Part shown: piece by piece, positions 37,501 through 49,456 of the stretch
Position numbering within the stretch: the stretch's first letter is position 1
How the letters are laid out: the number at the start of each line of letters is the position of its first letter
DNA from: Membranipora membranacea
Taxonomy: Eukaryota > Bryozoa > Gymnolaemata > Cheilostomatida > Membraniporidae
Assembly (NCBI GenBank): GCA_914767715.1
Contig: OU612067.1
Coordinates: 32,898,162 to 32,962,161 of the forward strand
Reading direction: 5' to 3'
Length of the DNA: 64,000 bases
Position numbers and translations under genes: made by a program
Notes under the pieces: generated by a model
Seen by the model: only the letters and a program-made list of their open reading frames with translations
What the model was told of the DNA's origin: nothing
Database searches by the model: none

Positions 37501-37933
37501 TGTGGGGAGGATCTCTATCTATCGGACATCCCTTCGCTGCCACTGGAGTCCGTCTCGTACAAACAGCTGCCAAGAGATTAGTTAAAGAAGACGGACAGTT
37601 TGGTGTAGTGGCTGCCTGCGCTGCTGGAGGACTGGTGAGTTTCGCTAGTTCTCTGTTTATTTAAGTGAGACTGCGTGAGTGCAGTTCAGAAAATACCGTG
37701 ATTCGGAGTTGTTCCCTCTTACATTTCCGTTTCCAGGTTTAAATATACTGCTACAGGCAAACAATTTCCATATGATATTCATGTTTACCTATGTGAGTTG
37801 TCATTTCACATGTTATTATTACTAGTGCCTGATTTTGGTACCTGTTTCATATGTGATATTGCCCTAAACAAAGAAATAACCCCTCACTTTCTATTTACAG
37901 GGACACGCTATGGTTGTTGAGCGATATCCATGA
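31520..37933 (+). CDS. HADHB: Trifunctional enzyme subunit beta (mitochondrial 3-ketoacyl-CoA thiolase), 12 exons, 465 aa
   Basis: Exons: 31520-31571, 32548-32719, 32983-33170, 33411-33571, 34106-34228, 34563-34643, 35078-35209, 35729-35856, 36428-36515, 36969-37043, 37470-37634, 37901-37933; total 1398 nt. The enzyme performs the last step of mitochondrial long-chain fatty-acid beta-oxidation, cleaving 3-ketoacyl-CoA to acetyl-CoA plus a shortened acyl-CoA, in complex with HADHA. All thiolase signatures are present: nucleophile Cys128 in [12 protein letters not shown], His371 in [17 protein letters not shown] with His420, and Cys450 in [30 protein letters not shown] is typical of HADHB rather than of other thiolases. 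The basic, hydrophobic N-terminus suits a mitochondrial presequence. Length is close to the human protein (474 aa). HADHA is not in this window. Confidence 0.95.
34839..34895. repeat. Degenerate 10-bp tandem repeat (GAGTATATGA type)
   Basis: Alternating GAGTATATGA, GAGTATACGA and GACGTATATGA units lie in an intron of HADHB. Confidence 0.7.
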
Positions 37934-38264
37934 ATCCAGTCACAGGTTCATCGACTCAATTTTTCTTCTCTACACACATGGAGTTATTCCTGAATTACTA
38001 TGTTCCATTTTCCTGACCATCTCTCCAAACTAATCCTATCTAATATATTATATGTTCTATTGGCTAGATTTTGATTATCAGATTGTCTTGAACTAGTTGA
38101 TGTCTTTATGATGCAGAGTATTTTTACCATCTACCGATCATCATTCTCTCAGTAAAGCGAACAACTGGTTGGTGAGAAAATTGACCGCTCTTGCTGGTCA
38201 AATGTGTTTTTCTTGCACTGTAGGCTGATATAAATTTCAAGGCATACTATTGTCATCAACTATG

Positions 38265-38279
38265 TTTATTTCAAATAAA
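38265..38279. terminator. Back-to-back polyadenylation hexamers of two convergent genes
   Basis: TTTATT at 38265-38270 is AATAAA on the minus strand, 260 bp beyond the stop of the glucan-binding gene. AATAAA at 38274-38279 is on the plus strand, 341 bp beyond the HADHB stop. Three bases separate them, so the two 3' UTRs would overlap if both signals are used. Confidence 0.5.
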
Positions 38280-38529
38280 ATACAAGAAAGTTTAGAAAAA
38301 GATCAACCTCAGAGATATTAATCTGATTATTTTACGAGTGGGGTTAAAAACTCAATATTTCGTTTGTTCCACATTATCAAAGGAAGGCTTGGATTGTCAT
38401 ATTAGCTTGTCTTGTCACAGAGTAGGCTATTCATATATTATTGTGATTAAACACTGCTGCAACACACTCGTTCACAAATCGGATCGTTATTTATCGACAT
38501 GATGACAGTAAGCTTCAGATTGCTCCTCT

Positions 38530-41500
38530 TTAGTTGTCTGGTCTCAGTTTCGTTACTCGTATGTAGTTGACTTGCAAAGTATCGTCAGGGAACTTCCATG
38601 TAGGGTACCACTGATTCTTAGCGTGCCAGAAATCTCGAGCAGCTGTCTCACTCTTATCATGCCAAGGTTTGGGATAAGCTCCATTCACTGCGCTGTCAGG
38701 GAAGAATCCACCTGTACCTCCGACTGCTACATTTACTAACAAGTAGAACTGGAAACAACAAAGACTGAGTGAATATCAAATCATCTAAGACTTAGTTTAT
38801 CTTACAATAAACACATAAATAAGTGTTCATATGTTATAACTTGGATTGTGATGGTCCAAATTGCGGCTGGAAATAAAACACAAGAGAAAACTTTTCATTC
38901 ACACATTCATTCATTCATTCAAACATTTGCTTTGCAGGGTTTTGAGAGCCTTCTCCCCAAATTTCGAGTTATGATCATGATCGTCCTCATTATTAGCAAT
39001 GGTCGATTACAACGCTTACAAAGTTAATTTGATAATTAAAATCATTTTGGCTATACTATAATCTTCATTGTCAGATGGGCAAACTGATTAACATTGGTCA
39101 TTTTTTGGCTGGAACATCATGTAATCAACAAAAGATTGGGACTTCAATTACATCTTTGTGTCAGCCCTCAATAACCAAATATTGTTATCTAGTTTAACTG
39201 CCATGCTGTCTATCTGATCTGCAGCAAGTACTGACCTCTCTATCAAATGGAGCCATGTGGTCACCATCACTCCCCCAGGGGTCAAACATCTTAGTATCGG
39301 ACTTCTCAAACTCCCCATACTTCCAGAATCCCCCCTCTCCAGGATCGACCTTCAGTGTCTGCACTCCATCAATAAAAAACCTACAGCATGTATGGTAATA
39401 GGAAGCTGTGGTACATTTGTTTCATCACAGTTTTCGATCCGACTATAAAATCATTATAGGTAAGCTTCGTATGACATCAAAATTTTAGTCAGGGGAAATT
39501 TACAGATGTCTACAACTTTCCCACAATGCAATGTGACCTGAGTCAGGATATAAGGTAAATCAATTACATGATATCATTTGACCTATTCACACTGGTGATG
39601 CCAGAAAAAGTGCAGTGTGGGAGACTCATCAGCACACATCAGTTTTACAATGATTAATTTGTTTACTACTCACGTGATAGCCTTATCATCCCACTCCACC
39701 GCGTACTTGTGGAAAGCTGAGCTGTAATCACCATCAGTGGCTATCCTAAAATACATCATTCATATTAAGGTCAGAACAAAAGACTAAAGCTACCCTGGGA
39801 ATATTCAGGGCGCTCCTCCACATCAGACATAGTCAGCTTTCCTGATCAGGTTGATTGTCTCCTACTCACGGTTTTTTCATGTCCATTATAGGTTGTGATT
39901 GATAAATATGCGGCCTGTGTTAATATGTGGAAATTATTTAGCTAAAGTTGATCATTTATTTTATTGTCTGCTATACCAATGTGTTGCTAGTTCTGCTTAC
40001 TTTGTAGCCTGTGTTCTCTTGAATTGATTCTGAGCAAAGTAGGGGCCCCAGTGTAGTGTCGAGGCCATCCACTCCTTACCAAAGGGTTGACCCTTCTCAT
40101 CCTTATAGTTAAGATTACCTCGACTCTCGACAATGTCTATCTCACCTGATGCAGGCCACATACCATAGTGTTCCTCTCTGGGTAACATCCATATAGCTAC
40201 AACACATCAGAGCTAAATGATAGTGATGTTGGCAGTTGCAGCCAGCAGAGTGTGCTTACTTATAAATAAAAAAAATATCCAGCTTAAAAACTACCAGCTC
40301 CATGCCTCTCAGACCAAAACAAAACTACAAAAATCTATCTTTAGTAGAAAATACAACTTCACCCCAATTATTTGAAATGGCTTTGGCTGAATTGATTTTT
40401 TAAGTTTGCTACGCCTACGCAAACAAAGCTTGTTGCCTATGTTATGTTTTGCTCGGTTATTAAAAGTCCACCTACCCGGCCACAACCAGTCCCCTTTAGG
40501 CAGTTTAGCCTCCGCCTCCACTCTTCCGTATTTGAAGTTGAAGCTGTGTACAGTTCTGAGTCTAGCTGACTGTAGGGGGTTGAGGTAGTTGGTACCCGTC
40601 CCCTGTCTGAAGCAGCCATAGTCAGCGTTAGATGTACATACTGATGCCGGAGTATTACCCCAGATATCTAACATACCAGAGGACAGGAACGCCTCCCCGT
40701 ATACATCAGCTGTCAGTGTCTGAAAGGGAAAAGTTAGTGTCATTCAACCAAATGAGGCCGACATATGGAATCCGCAGTCTGTATCTATACAGTCTAAAGT
40801 GCTCAGACAACTGCATTGCAAGTTAGTGGTATTACATTATCAAACACCCCATGTTTGATAATATAATGCCGTCTGAGCACTGCAGTCTAGCCATGCCCTG
40901 TTGCTTGTCATTGGATTTAAAAAAAAACTTACCGTCACTTAGATAATTGTAATAATCAGGGTTTATATTTGGAGCAGTAACTTGATACACATACCGGCCT
41001 GATGTGCAGTTTGCTGTCATTCACCCACGAGTTACTTCTGTTGTTTACATACATCTCAAACTCCCAATTCTATAAAACACAGAGAAAAATATCAAACTTT
41101 ACAAAACAACTGTCAATAGATAACTTTTATCCATTGCGGGGAATAGCGTAAAGAAATATTCCATTATATTATATTATAATTTATATATTATTTTCAGCAG
41201 GTTACCTGATAGCAGGCAGCTTTCATGTGGAGCGATTTTTCAGGTATTTGGATACTTCAAGTCTCGATTGTATTATTTTCAAAACAGTAGACTGGGTTGT
41301 GGATGGCAGATAATAACCGTACAAAAGGGCCCTTCTCAAAAAAGACTAACTATTAGTTCTGGGCCCTTCTATATGTAGGTTTGACACAGAGAAGCGTGTA
41401 AACTCACCCCTTCTCCACTTGCTGTCAGCTCATGCTGCCATTTTTTCATATCAAGTGTATCAAACTCATCCTCAAAAATAACACACGGATATGATGTGCA

Positions 41501-43630
41501 CTGATCTGAAATCAAATCATTGACATTCTTACGGAGTTATCCCACTAATGTGCACGAGAATGCAATTTGTGCTCGCCACAATTTTGAGTGAAGACTATTA
41601 TTTTAACAAATTGTTGCCCCGCGTCGCTTTAAACCTGATGCAAAAGCTTCAGAATATTATTAGATTATTTTACGTTCTAAGAATCTTTTATCTCAATCAT
41701 AAAAGCATGGTGTAAGTGGTTGAAAACACAGGTGATGAGAGTCACCTTGAAAACAGCTGGAGAACATTGTGACAGGGCAAGGGTAGTATAACCATATTAT
41801 TTCTCCATAGTTCACACACCTGGTTTGGGTGGTTTGGACGTTGTATGAGAGTGAGGGTTATGTGGTGTAGTCTTTGTGGTGATCGGCCTGTTAGTAGTCG
41901 TCTTGTGCTTCGGTCCGGGGTGTGTTGTTTTTGTTGAGTGATGGTGGGTTGTCGGTGTTGTGTGAGGAGTAGTAGTTTTGGTTGTTCTGACGGTAGATGG
42001 CGCTGAAAACATTTAAGTGAGAAACGTTACAAAAGGGATAAGAAAATTTCTACTAGTTTGTCAGGCACACACTGCGCTATTGGTGTAAAACAAACCAAAG
42101 AAACAGTAAGTGTCACGACAAGGTAGATTCTATCTGAATTTGCCCTGCGGCTTATCTGGATATTTTTTTGAGGCAAGATGGGGCATTGGAATCGGTATTG
42201 CCCTCTGAGCTTTTAGAGATTGGACTAGATTTATTTACCAAACTGATTATGAAGGTAAATATAATATCAGTAGTAATCCACATGATACTTACCTCTGATT
42301 ATGCTGGAGAGATCAGTTTTCTGGAATCCTCCGTGGGTGGTCTGGAATAGTACCCAGTAATATATAGTGTCTCCAGCTTTCACTGCAACCTTATCATTCA
42401 CATACGTCCATCTACGATCTATACTCGCCAAGTAAGATAAAAATTGTTTCACTTTGATTGGCATCATCTATGATAATCGGGATGGGCAGTGTTAGAAGTG
42501 AGTGGGAACTGGTGGGAGCTGAGTGCCCACAAAGAAATATAGATGTGGAACCAAAGAATTTCTCTTTTTTACCAGATATCAATCATATTATCATCCATCA
42601 CTCATACTATAACAGGTCTATATTCTTTCATAGTTAAACTTGATATAGATATTGCAAAAGTTCTCGGCCCGGAGAGTAGAGTACCTACAAAGATAGAAAT
42701 CCCCTTAGACCACTGGAGACGAGGCGAAGAGGTGAAGGCTTACAATTGAATGGGAACTTAAGCCATAAGAGGGCAATGATTGAGTTTTCTCACAACTCAC
42801 TTACCACTGCCTTTATGTTGGATATCCACATTGAAGTCCGATGCTGACACACCAGGCAGTGGTTTGTTGATGTTGTAATGTAGATGTATAATTGAAGTTG
42901 CAGGGTAGTCTGAAAAATATACATCTTGTATTATTGAACACAATTTATAAAGAATGTTATGTAGGTTTTATTGTATAATAATTCAACGTGATATCTACGC
43001 CCATCATTTATTTCATCGATGATTACTAGTGTTTCAAGGGGAAATATTGCCTAAGATAAAGGGTTTTCAACTGACAGCGTGCCAATATTTTAGTGCTCAG
43101 CTTGCCACAATGTGATTGGTGATCCAACAACATAAAATATAAAGGCTGACAGCAAACTCTCAAGCCAATAATAATCGGGACATATTGCTTTATCTCACCC
43201 TATTACAAATGTCACTTCAGTACATTTTGAGCTGATAGTACTGTAGTTACAGGATGTGATAGAATGCTGACAGAGTATCAATATAAACCGTACCTTCAAC
43301 AGTGAACTGTAGATGACCATCAGAGTTTTTAGTGAACATCCCGGACGGGATGTCATCCCCCAGATCACCATAGCATACTGCCGCTAGAGTCAGTAACGGC
43401 AAAATTGTCTAAACAGAACAACATTAATTCTTAATGATATAATCCAATATCTAAATTCAGTGCAAGAAATGAGCGTTAGATATAAGCTAAGATAAGCTGG
43501 CAATCTCCGCTGTAGCATTACAAGGTATTCTGCACTAAATAAGTCAAGAAGCTAACAATATTGGAAGTCACAAGTGCTGAAATTTCTTATCTTAACTTTA
43601 GTAACTCTTGGATCTTACCTTCCACCTCAT
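38530..43630 (-). CDS. Beta-1,3-glucan-recognition protein / GH16 glucanase with CBM39-like N-domain, 12 exons, 529 aa
   Basis: Exons in transcript order: 43630-43619, 43408-43294, 42909-42805, 42418-42293, 42002-41820, 41505-41408, 41069-40995, 40719-40476, 40196-40001, 39745-39674, 39380-39236, 38748-38530; total 1590 nt. Secreted proteins of this family (GNBP/BGRP/LGBP) bind fungal or algal beta-1,3-glucans, triggering innate immunity, or digest them. The sequence shows a signal peptide (MRWKTILPLLTLAAVCYG), a CBM39-like domain to about residue 118, a Thr/His/Pro-rich mucin-like linker encoded by one exon, and a GH16 domain. Many insect homologues have lost catalytic residues. Here ASGEIDIVES keeps the full ExDxxE motif (E338, D340, E343), so hydrolysis is plausible. 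HIRPTLTADVYGEAFLSSG is diagnostic of the family. Confidence 0.92.
38912..38926. repeat. ATTC tetranucleotide run
   Basis: About four ATTC units in the last intron of the glucan-binding gene. Confidence 0.6.
41820..42002 (-). other. Phase 1-1 exon encoding a Thr/His/Pro-rich linker
   Basis: This 183-nt exon encodes about 61 residues built almost wholly of Thr, Pro, His and Lys (for example TTKTTTPHTTPTTHHHSTKT). It separates the CBM39-like and GH16 domains. Expected properties are dense O-glycosylation and an extended conformation. Both ends are phase 1, so skipping it would preserve frame. Confidence 0.85.
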
Positions 43631-44353
43631 GCTGGCTTGTTTTCACTGATCCATCTGCTGGATGAAAATCAAATGATACTAAAGATCTACTACCTGATGT
43701 AATGATGGTGTGATGTAATAAATATCAGGGTCAGCAGCTCATGTCCAGGTTTGTTAATAAAAGTGATAAGATTAAAAAGCACTTGAAACTTTGCTAAACA
43801 TGGCAACTATCTTTATATTATCACCAGAATGTACATTATAAGAGATGTTGTGCCTTTGACATTAACCTTGTGCGTTATATTCACTTACCAGAGTTTGACG
43901 TAGACAGAAACAAAATATGGCGTTTTTCTTCCAGGTGTTGTTGTGATATTCTTATGTAATAAATAAAATATGATAAAATTGGTTTGCTTCTTATATTACT
44001 GTTAGTTTTGATAAATTCTCCCCTGCATGTGTTGTGAGCTGATGGTATCCTCATCTGATTGGGTATACCATCCGCACATCCTAATAAATCGACTATATGT
44101 TTGTGTCTGCTTTTTCTCAACTTGTACCCTAACTAACCTTCGGAGGCCTTGTCTGTATTATGAGTTATGTTTGATTCACAATGATGAGTGAGTGTAGTCA
44201 TACACAATTCTCAGCATGCACTCTTAACATCAAGTGGTTGGTCTGTTTCCCAGACTCTGTATTCTAGTTTTCTGCCATTGAAAAATTGTGAAAAGCAGCC
44301 TTCTCCCATGAGTAAAAAAAACACTACAGAACAGTAAGTATGGATATTTTTGA

Positions 44354-44359
44354 TTTATT
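44354..44359 (-). terminator. Candidate polyadenylation signal of the HSDL1-like gene
   Basis: TTTATT on the plus strand is AATAAA on the minus strand, 84 bp past the HSDL1-like stop codon. Confidence 0.5.
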
Positions 44360-44442
44360 GAAATTTTGAAATTCATAAATGTGTCTTTGGCCGTTAGGGG
44401 TGTAATATTTAGTTTGGTCAGTGACAAGACAGGACAGCACTC

Positions 44443-46730
44443 TCAGTGGTATGAGACAAGCCAATCAAACACGCCGATAGGTAAAAACCATGTGATAATA
44501 TCCAGGTAATAATGAGCTGCATGTCCGTGACATAGACTAGATCTACCGATAGTGTTAATAGCTGAGGCTACAAAGTCCTCCTGTGTTGTACTTATTAGTG
44601 GGACTGTAAATCTCTTGATGAATGTGTCCTCTTCGTATGTTAGTGTGGACAGGAGTTTGGTTCTTATCATACCCGGAGTTAATGTCTGAATTATGACACC
44701 TAAAAGCATAAATAATATCACTGTACATACACACTTGTTGTTTGATCGTGTTATGGCACCTAATTCCATTTCGATTACTCTGGAATGCATCTTAGCTGTT
44801 ATCAGTATTTATCGCTTTGCTGGGTAAGGTTGGAGCCATAGCTGCCAAATCAGGAAGTATCTCATGTGATCATCACAATCCAGGTACTTGTGGACATCGG
44901 TGTGATCCCTGTGCCTTTTTTTAAATAGTTTGAAGTTTTTGGGGGAGGGATTTTAGGGTATACAATGTATGATAACAATGATCAAGCTTCCATCCTGGGT
45001 TCAATAACCCAACTGCTAATGACAATCAGCAGCCAACTGGACCCGCAGGAAATATATTTGTTTTGCTGTGTAAAACTGATCATTGTTTCCATTTTAATTG
45101 TTTTGTACTTAATTGCATATGACCACCATTCTGCTTGCAGGATAGCCTTGTGACATAGTCTATCTCTGCAGCACATCAGTGGTGGCGCTGCCTTCCATCA
45201 AGAAAGGCAACTCCCAGGGTTCAAGGTTATGAGATATCAAAACCAGTGTTCCATTTAGGCCCAAATATTTCCAAAATATGGGTTTCCATTGTTTTCCCAA
45301 TTTTGGTACTCAGACTAGGTGAATTAGTTCAAGCCCTATGCTGCAGAGACGAACGTATGCCTCAACAGTTCGCACATGCGCAGACTGTATGACCACAGTA
45401 TACTAGACACCTTTTAATCACTTCGGAGGCGGCAACTCTGGCTTATAATAGGATGCAAACACCCGACCAGCTCCTCACTTAAACTGGCTCTGTCCATGAA
45501 TGAATCGGGATTATGTTACGTTATTATTGTAATTTAACTTACCTGTATTGTTATAATGTCGGTGGAGACAATCGGACAGCATGAGATTATAACTTTTAGT
45601 AGCAGCGTATACAGTGCTATGTGTGCTGCCGTATACACCGAGACACGACGCTATGTTTACTATTACTCCTCTCCTCTTCTCTATCATATGAGGCATCACC
45701 AGAGAGCACATGTTAGTCATGGAGAGACAATTCACATTCAATATGTGGGAGGACGACTCCAAACTGTATCAGGAAGCAGAAGCACGAGTTAAATAATAGT
45801 AAGATGATTGGAATAGCAAGAAGAACAGTGCAGTCAAAACAAATAATAGCTTGATGGATGAATTTCATGATGGTAGACTGTACTCTCATTGCTGCATTGC
45901 ATTATATGAGATCTAACAAGGTCAAAGAAGGATAACGAGTATGGGCAGTAGTTCAATGCGCCAAAATTCAGCCAAAGATATACGGTTATTATAAGCTATA
46001 ACAGAAAACGCTTACAGCTTTGGCGTCTCTAGGAATGGGGCAAACTTGGGGGTCGACACCCCAACATTGTTGATTAGTATGGCAATGTCCAGCCCTTCTA
46101 ATCCATTTCTGATTTTCTCATAAATGTCAGTAGCGGAGAAATCTACTTGTATCGTTCTGACTTCTCGACCATATGTGGTGGATATTTCTGTTTGTACTTT
46201 AGCTAGTTTCTCTGCGGACCTGCTGATCAGTACTATATCCAATCCGAGGCTGGCTAGCTTCAGGGCATACTGCTTTCCTACAGGTATAAGATAATATAAT
46301 ATGCGTTAATATACATTCTAGTTGCTGGTCTAAGAAATTTGAAATCTAGGATGTGACTAACAGAAGCAATCTAGTACATTGAACCGAAAAACAAGGGTAA
46401 GAGATTTGAATCAGACTAAAACTGGTCTCATAAGAACCAGCCGCTTTTGGATCGCAAGTCACAGCAGGGAGAATGGTCACAGAGAGGATTCTCACCTACT
46501 CCATCAGTAGCACCTGTTATGACAGCCCACCTTCCAATTTCTCTAAGTTTGACAGCTGGGGGCAGGTACTTTGTCAGGAAGTAAAGTCTGAATGGTGTCC
46601 AGACAACTGTCCTCAGGGTTAGAGCAGCGAGACATGCTAAAGCTAACTGGGATGTAGTTCTTCCCGTATATAAAACATCCTTCAGATCGAAGATGGCTTC
46701 TTGGACCGCTTCAGGCAACACGTCAATCAT
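44443..46730 (-). CDS. HSDL1: Hydroxysteroid dehydrogenase-like protein 1 (SDR family), 4 exons, 324 aa
   Basis: Exons in transcript order: 46730-46496, 46277-46016, 45763-45543, 44699-44443; total 975 nt. It is a short-chain dehydrogenase/reductase of the 17-beta-HSD type 3/12 group. A hydrophobic N-terminal segment (about residues 27-52) suggests membrane attachment. The NAD(P)-binding TGATDGVG motif is at 72-79, after GRWAV, which is typical of HSDL1, and NNVG follows. The active site is complete: Ser205 (VNIAS), Tyr218 and Lys222 (YAATK). As I recall, human HSDL1 is called inactive because its tyrosine is replaced by phenylalanine. This protein is therefore predicted to be an active enzyme of unknown substrate. 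The start is the ATG after a good acceptor (TTTTCCAG). An in-frame ATG at 46799 would add 23 residues if that intron is retained. An HSD17B12/17B3-like identity is the alternative. Confidence 0.85.
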
Positions 46731-47553
46731 AGCTGATGTTATAGACCTGGAAAAGTGATACAAGTACAATGTGAGCGTCTCAAAGTCAAAAGAGATCACA
46801 AGGACCTACAGTTACATGCTTACTGAAAGCAGGAGCATGAAGCAAAATTATCCTACTCTTACTGTAAGCTAATGATATTGATCATTGCATTCTCTATTAG
46901 CGCAGGTATTGTTATCCCTGACACAAGGCAGAAAGCAAACTAACTCAAGGCACACTGGTGACTGCTCTATAGCTGACGGCACACTGGTGATTGCTCTACT
47001 CTACTACATACATCTAAGTAACCAAAATGATCTAAATATAGATATCAAGATTGTGCTGGTACATTTAGTAACATGATACATTGATTTCTGATATCTGGTA
47101 TAACGATAGATACATTGGGTGAAAATCTAATGCTGTTGTCAGTTTACACACTCACCTCATTATCAAGTAGTTGTATTATCAGCCAGTTGACCGAATTGAC
47201 CGAGTTATCTCACTGGATTTCACTCTTACATTACAAATCCATGTTGTTCAGTTCCCGTCTTCGTGCACAGTGTGTGACAGGCGATAGTAACATGCGACTG
47301 ACAATGAGCTGCATACATGTCATATCACTTATTCATGCTATAGTACTGTGTTGACATAAGTAGGAATATTAATCAACTAACAATCAATCTTGTTAGAGTA
47401 CAAAGGGCAAACACAGTTCAAGTTGACCGCAAAGCCGCTACAGTCGGATTGTTATCAATGACAAGGGTGGAATAGGGTTTACCTAGGGGTAGTCAGTATA
47501 TTATTGCAGGCAGTGATTTAACAGCCAAAAATATTGAAACTCATCCATTCAGA

Positions 47554-47655
47554 CTAGACCAAGTTTTGTCCAATTGCCTGCATTCCGAGTCGATCCTGAT
47601 CCACCAGTGGAATGTAGCAGCAGGAATGCAGGCAATTGGATAAAACTTGTTCTAC
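47554..47655. mobile_element. Short foldback (MITE-like) element
   Basis: Left arm CTAGACCAAGTTTTGTCCAA continues TTGCCTGCATTCC. The right arm is its near-perfect inverted copy (GGAATGCAGGCAATTGGATA, then AAACTTGTTCTAC). The arms are 33 bp with about four mismatches, around a 36-bp centre. Related single arms lie at 14363-14396, 49421-49456 and, in part, 16564-16582. The structure is a very short inverted-repeat element; no target duplication was established. Confidence 0.65.
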
Positions 47656-48550
47656 TTCAGACCCTTATATTGAATTCAGATCAAGATAATGTCCAAATAG
47701 TTCCAAAGAAATAGAAGGAATGTTAACGCTGAAAACTGAATGGTAGTAAACATCTTGATCCACCCCTGTGAGCTAAATTCTTCATATATATTTGACGTTG
47801 ATGATGTTTCGTTAGGAACTTTAATTTTGTACTGTAAACCTACCAAGCTAAGGTAAGAAAAATTGCTGGAGAAAACTAATCAGTCTGTTTACTCTAGAAC
47901 AAGTATGATCCACTTCCGCTCCCAGCCTGGTCAGTATGGTGGTTGTATTGTATATTGTATATTGGCAACAGTCTTTATTTAATTGTACCCTGGAATTGAC
48001 AAACAAAATTATTAGTCAAGTGAATCATTGATGGTAAATAGGGAACAATAGTAATTATCTCATTATAAATAATGTACGAGTATTCTGTGCTTTAAAATGG
48101 TCAGAATGGTTAAAATGTGGCAACAACAAAAACCAACGGTGCAAAATCTGTGTGGTAAAACATGCCACGATATATGAAATCCAAATTCTGTTTATAAAAT
48201 GAGTACGCAGTATTACAAAATGAAATGGTCAAATGTCATTCAAATATTAAACTCACAATTGTTGGTGTAATAACCACCATCGACAGAATCAGAACAGGTA
48301 ATAATGGTATACACCGTTATCATAACCGAGTATAGCAGCGGCTGCAGCGCCCCGACATAATTAGCTCCTAAAACAAATTATTTATCCTTAATATATGCAC
48401 TGACAGGTTAAAAAATACAAGTACATATAACAAAACTGAGAAATAAATGAATCAATACTGAGCAATTCAATAATGAATCAATAATGAATCAATGAATCAA
48501 TACTACCCCTTCCAATACTGAGCAATTATTTTACTTGCATTACGGGATTT

Positions 48551-48776
48551 AAGGCTCTGAATAATTTATCACCTCCATACATCTCTGATTTTTTTGTTAC
48601 CACACCACACCGATTTCCAAGAAGAGATACACACTTACTTAAACCTCCATTAGACAACTTAAACCACAAAATAGCAACAAACTTTAATATTTTACCCTCT
48701 TCATTGAGAAGCACTCTTACTTTGAATATCTTTAAAAAAAGGCTAATGCAACATTTTTTCAGTTTATTTGCATAGT
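48551..48776 (+). mobile_element. 3' remnant of a non-LTR retrotransposon ORF2
   Basis: The plus strand is open for 74 codons and a stop, reading KALNNLSPPYISDFF, later NILPSSLRSTLTLNIFKKRL. Non-LTR elements of the CR1/L2/Jockey group commonly end with such a segment (LPxxxRxxxSLxxFKxxL). No reverse transcriptase motifs precede it, so it is a 5'-truncated copy. A (TA)n run at 48883-48899, shortly downstream, may be its tail. Confidence 0.7.
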
Positions 48777-49420
48777 CTTATATTTTTTGTTGAATCTTTG
48801 TTTGTATCATTTTTCTTTTTTGCCATTTATGTCACATCATGAAAAACATTTGAAATAATGAATTGTTGCTGACAATAAAAGTATATATATATATATATAA
48901 TCAGTCTCAAACAATCCGAGATAGAACTTAACATCATAACGCCGGTCAGTAATGACAATTAGATATAAATAAATGATCGGGAAACCTCACAACGCGTTGA
49001 ATATAAGAATGGAGTTGAGAATAAACAAAATAACGTAGCGTCACAATCGGTAGAATTATGCATTTGTAGTGAAAGTTACGCAGTCGACAAGCATAAATAA
49101 CAGAAGAAAACTCACCATAAATATTATATATATTGACTTGAAGCTATTTATAGTGATGATAATACTGTGTATATCGTAAGATTAGTCCAGAATAAAGTAC
49201 ATAATATAATAGTTGAGTCTAGATAATAAGATGTCGGCTGAACGGGCATGAGCCCTAGATGTTGACGGTTCGAAGGCTACTACTCTACTGAAGTACAGTG
49301 TTATTATTTGATTCATTGGTGCAAAGATAAATGAGAGTCATGAGTGGACAACCACAAATTGTAATACTGGCACAATGATCCCATTCTACTGGTGAGCCAC
49401 CGACAGCGGCTCAAATCATA

Positions 49421-49456
49421 TATGCAGGCAAATTGGATCGTGCTTGATCTAGGTTT
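49421..49456. repeat. Single arm of the dispersed GCAGGCAATTGGAT repeat
   Basis: TATGCAGGCAAATTGGATCG followed by TGCTTGATCTAGGTTT resembles the arms of the foldback element at 47554-47655. No opposite arm is visible nearby. Confidence 0.45.

Noticed and set aside
40832-41020. Minus-strand open frame partly overlapping a glucan-binding exon
   Set aside because: It arises from reading past the donor at 40994. The exon 40995-41069 joins exactly to 40719 in the family order.
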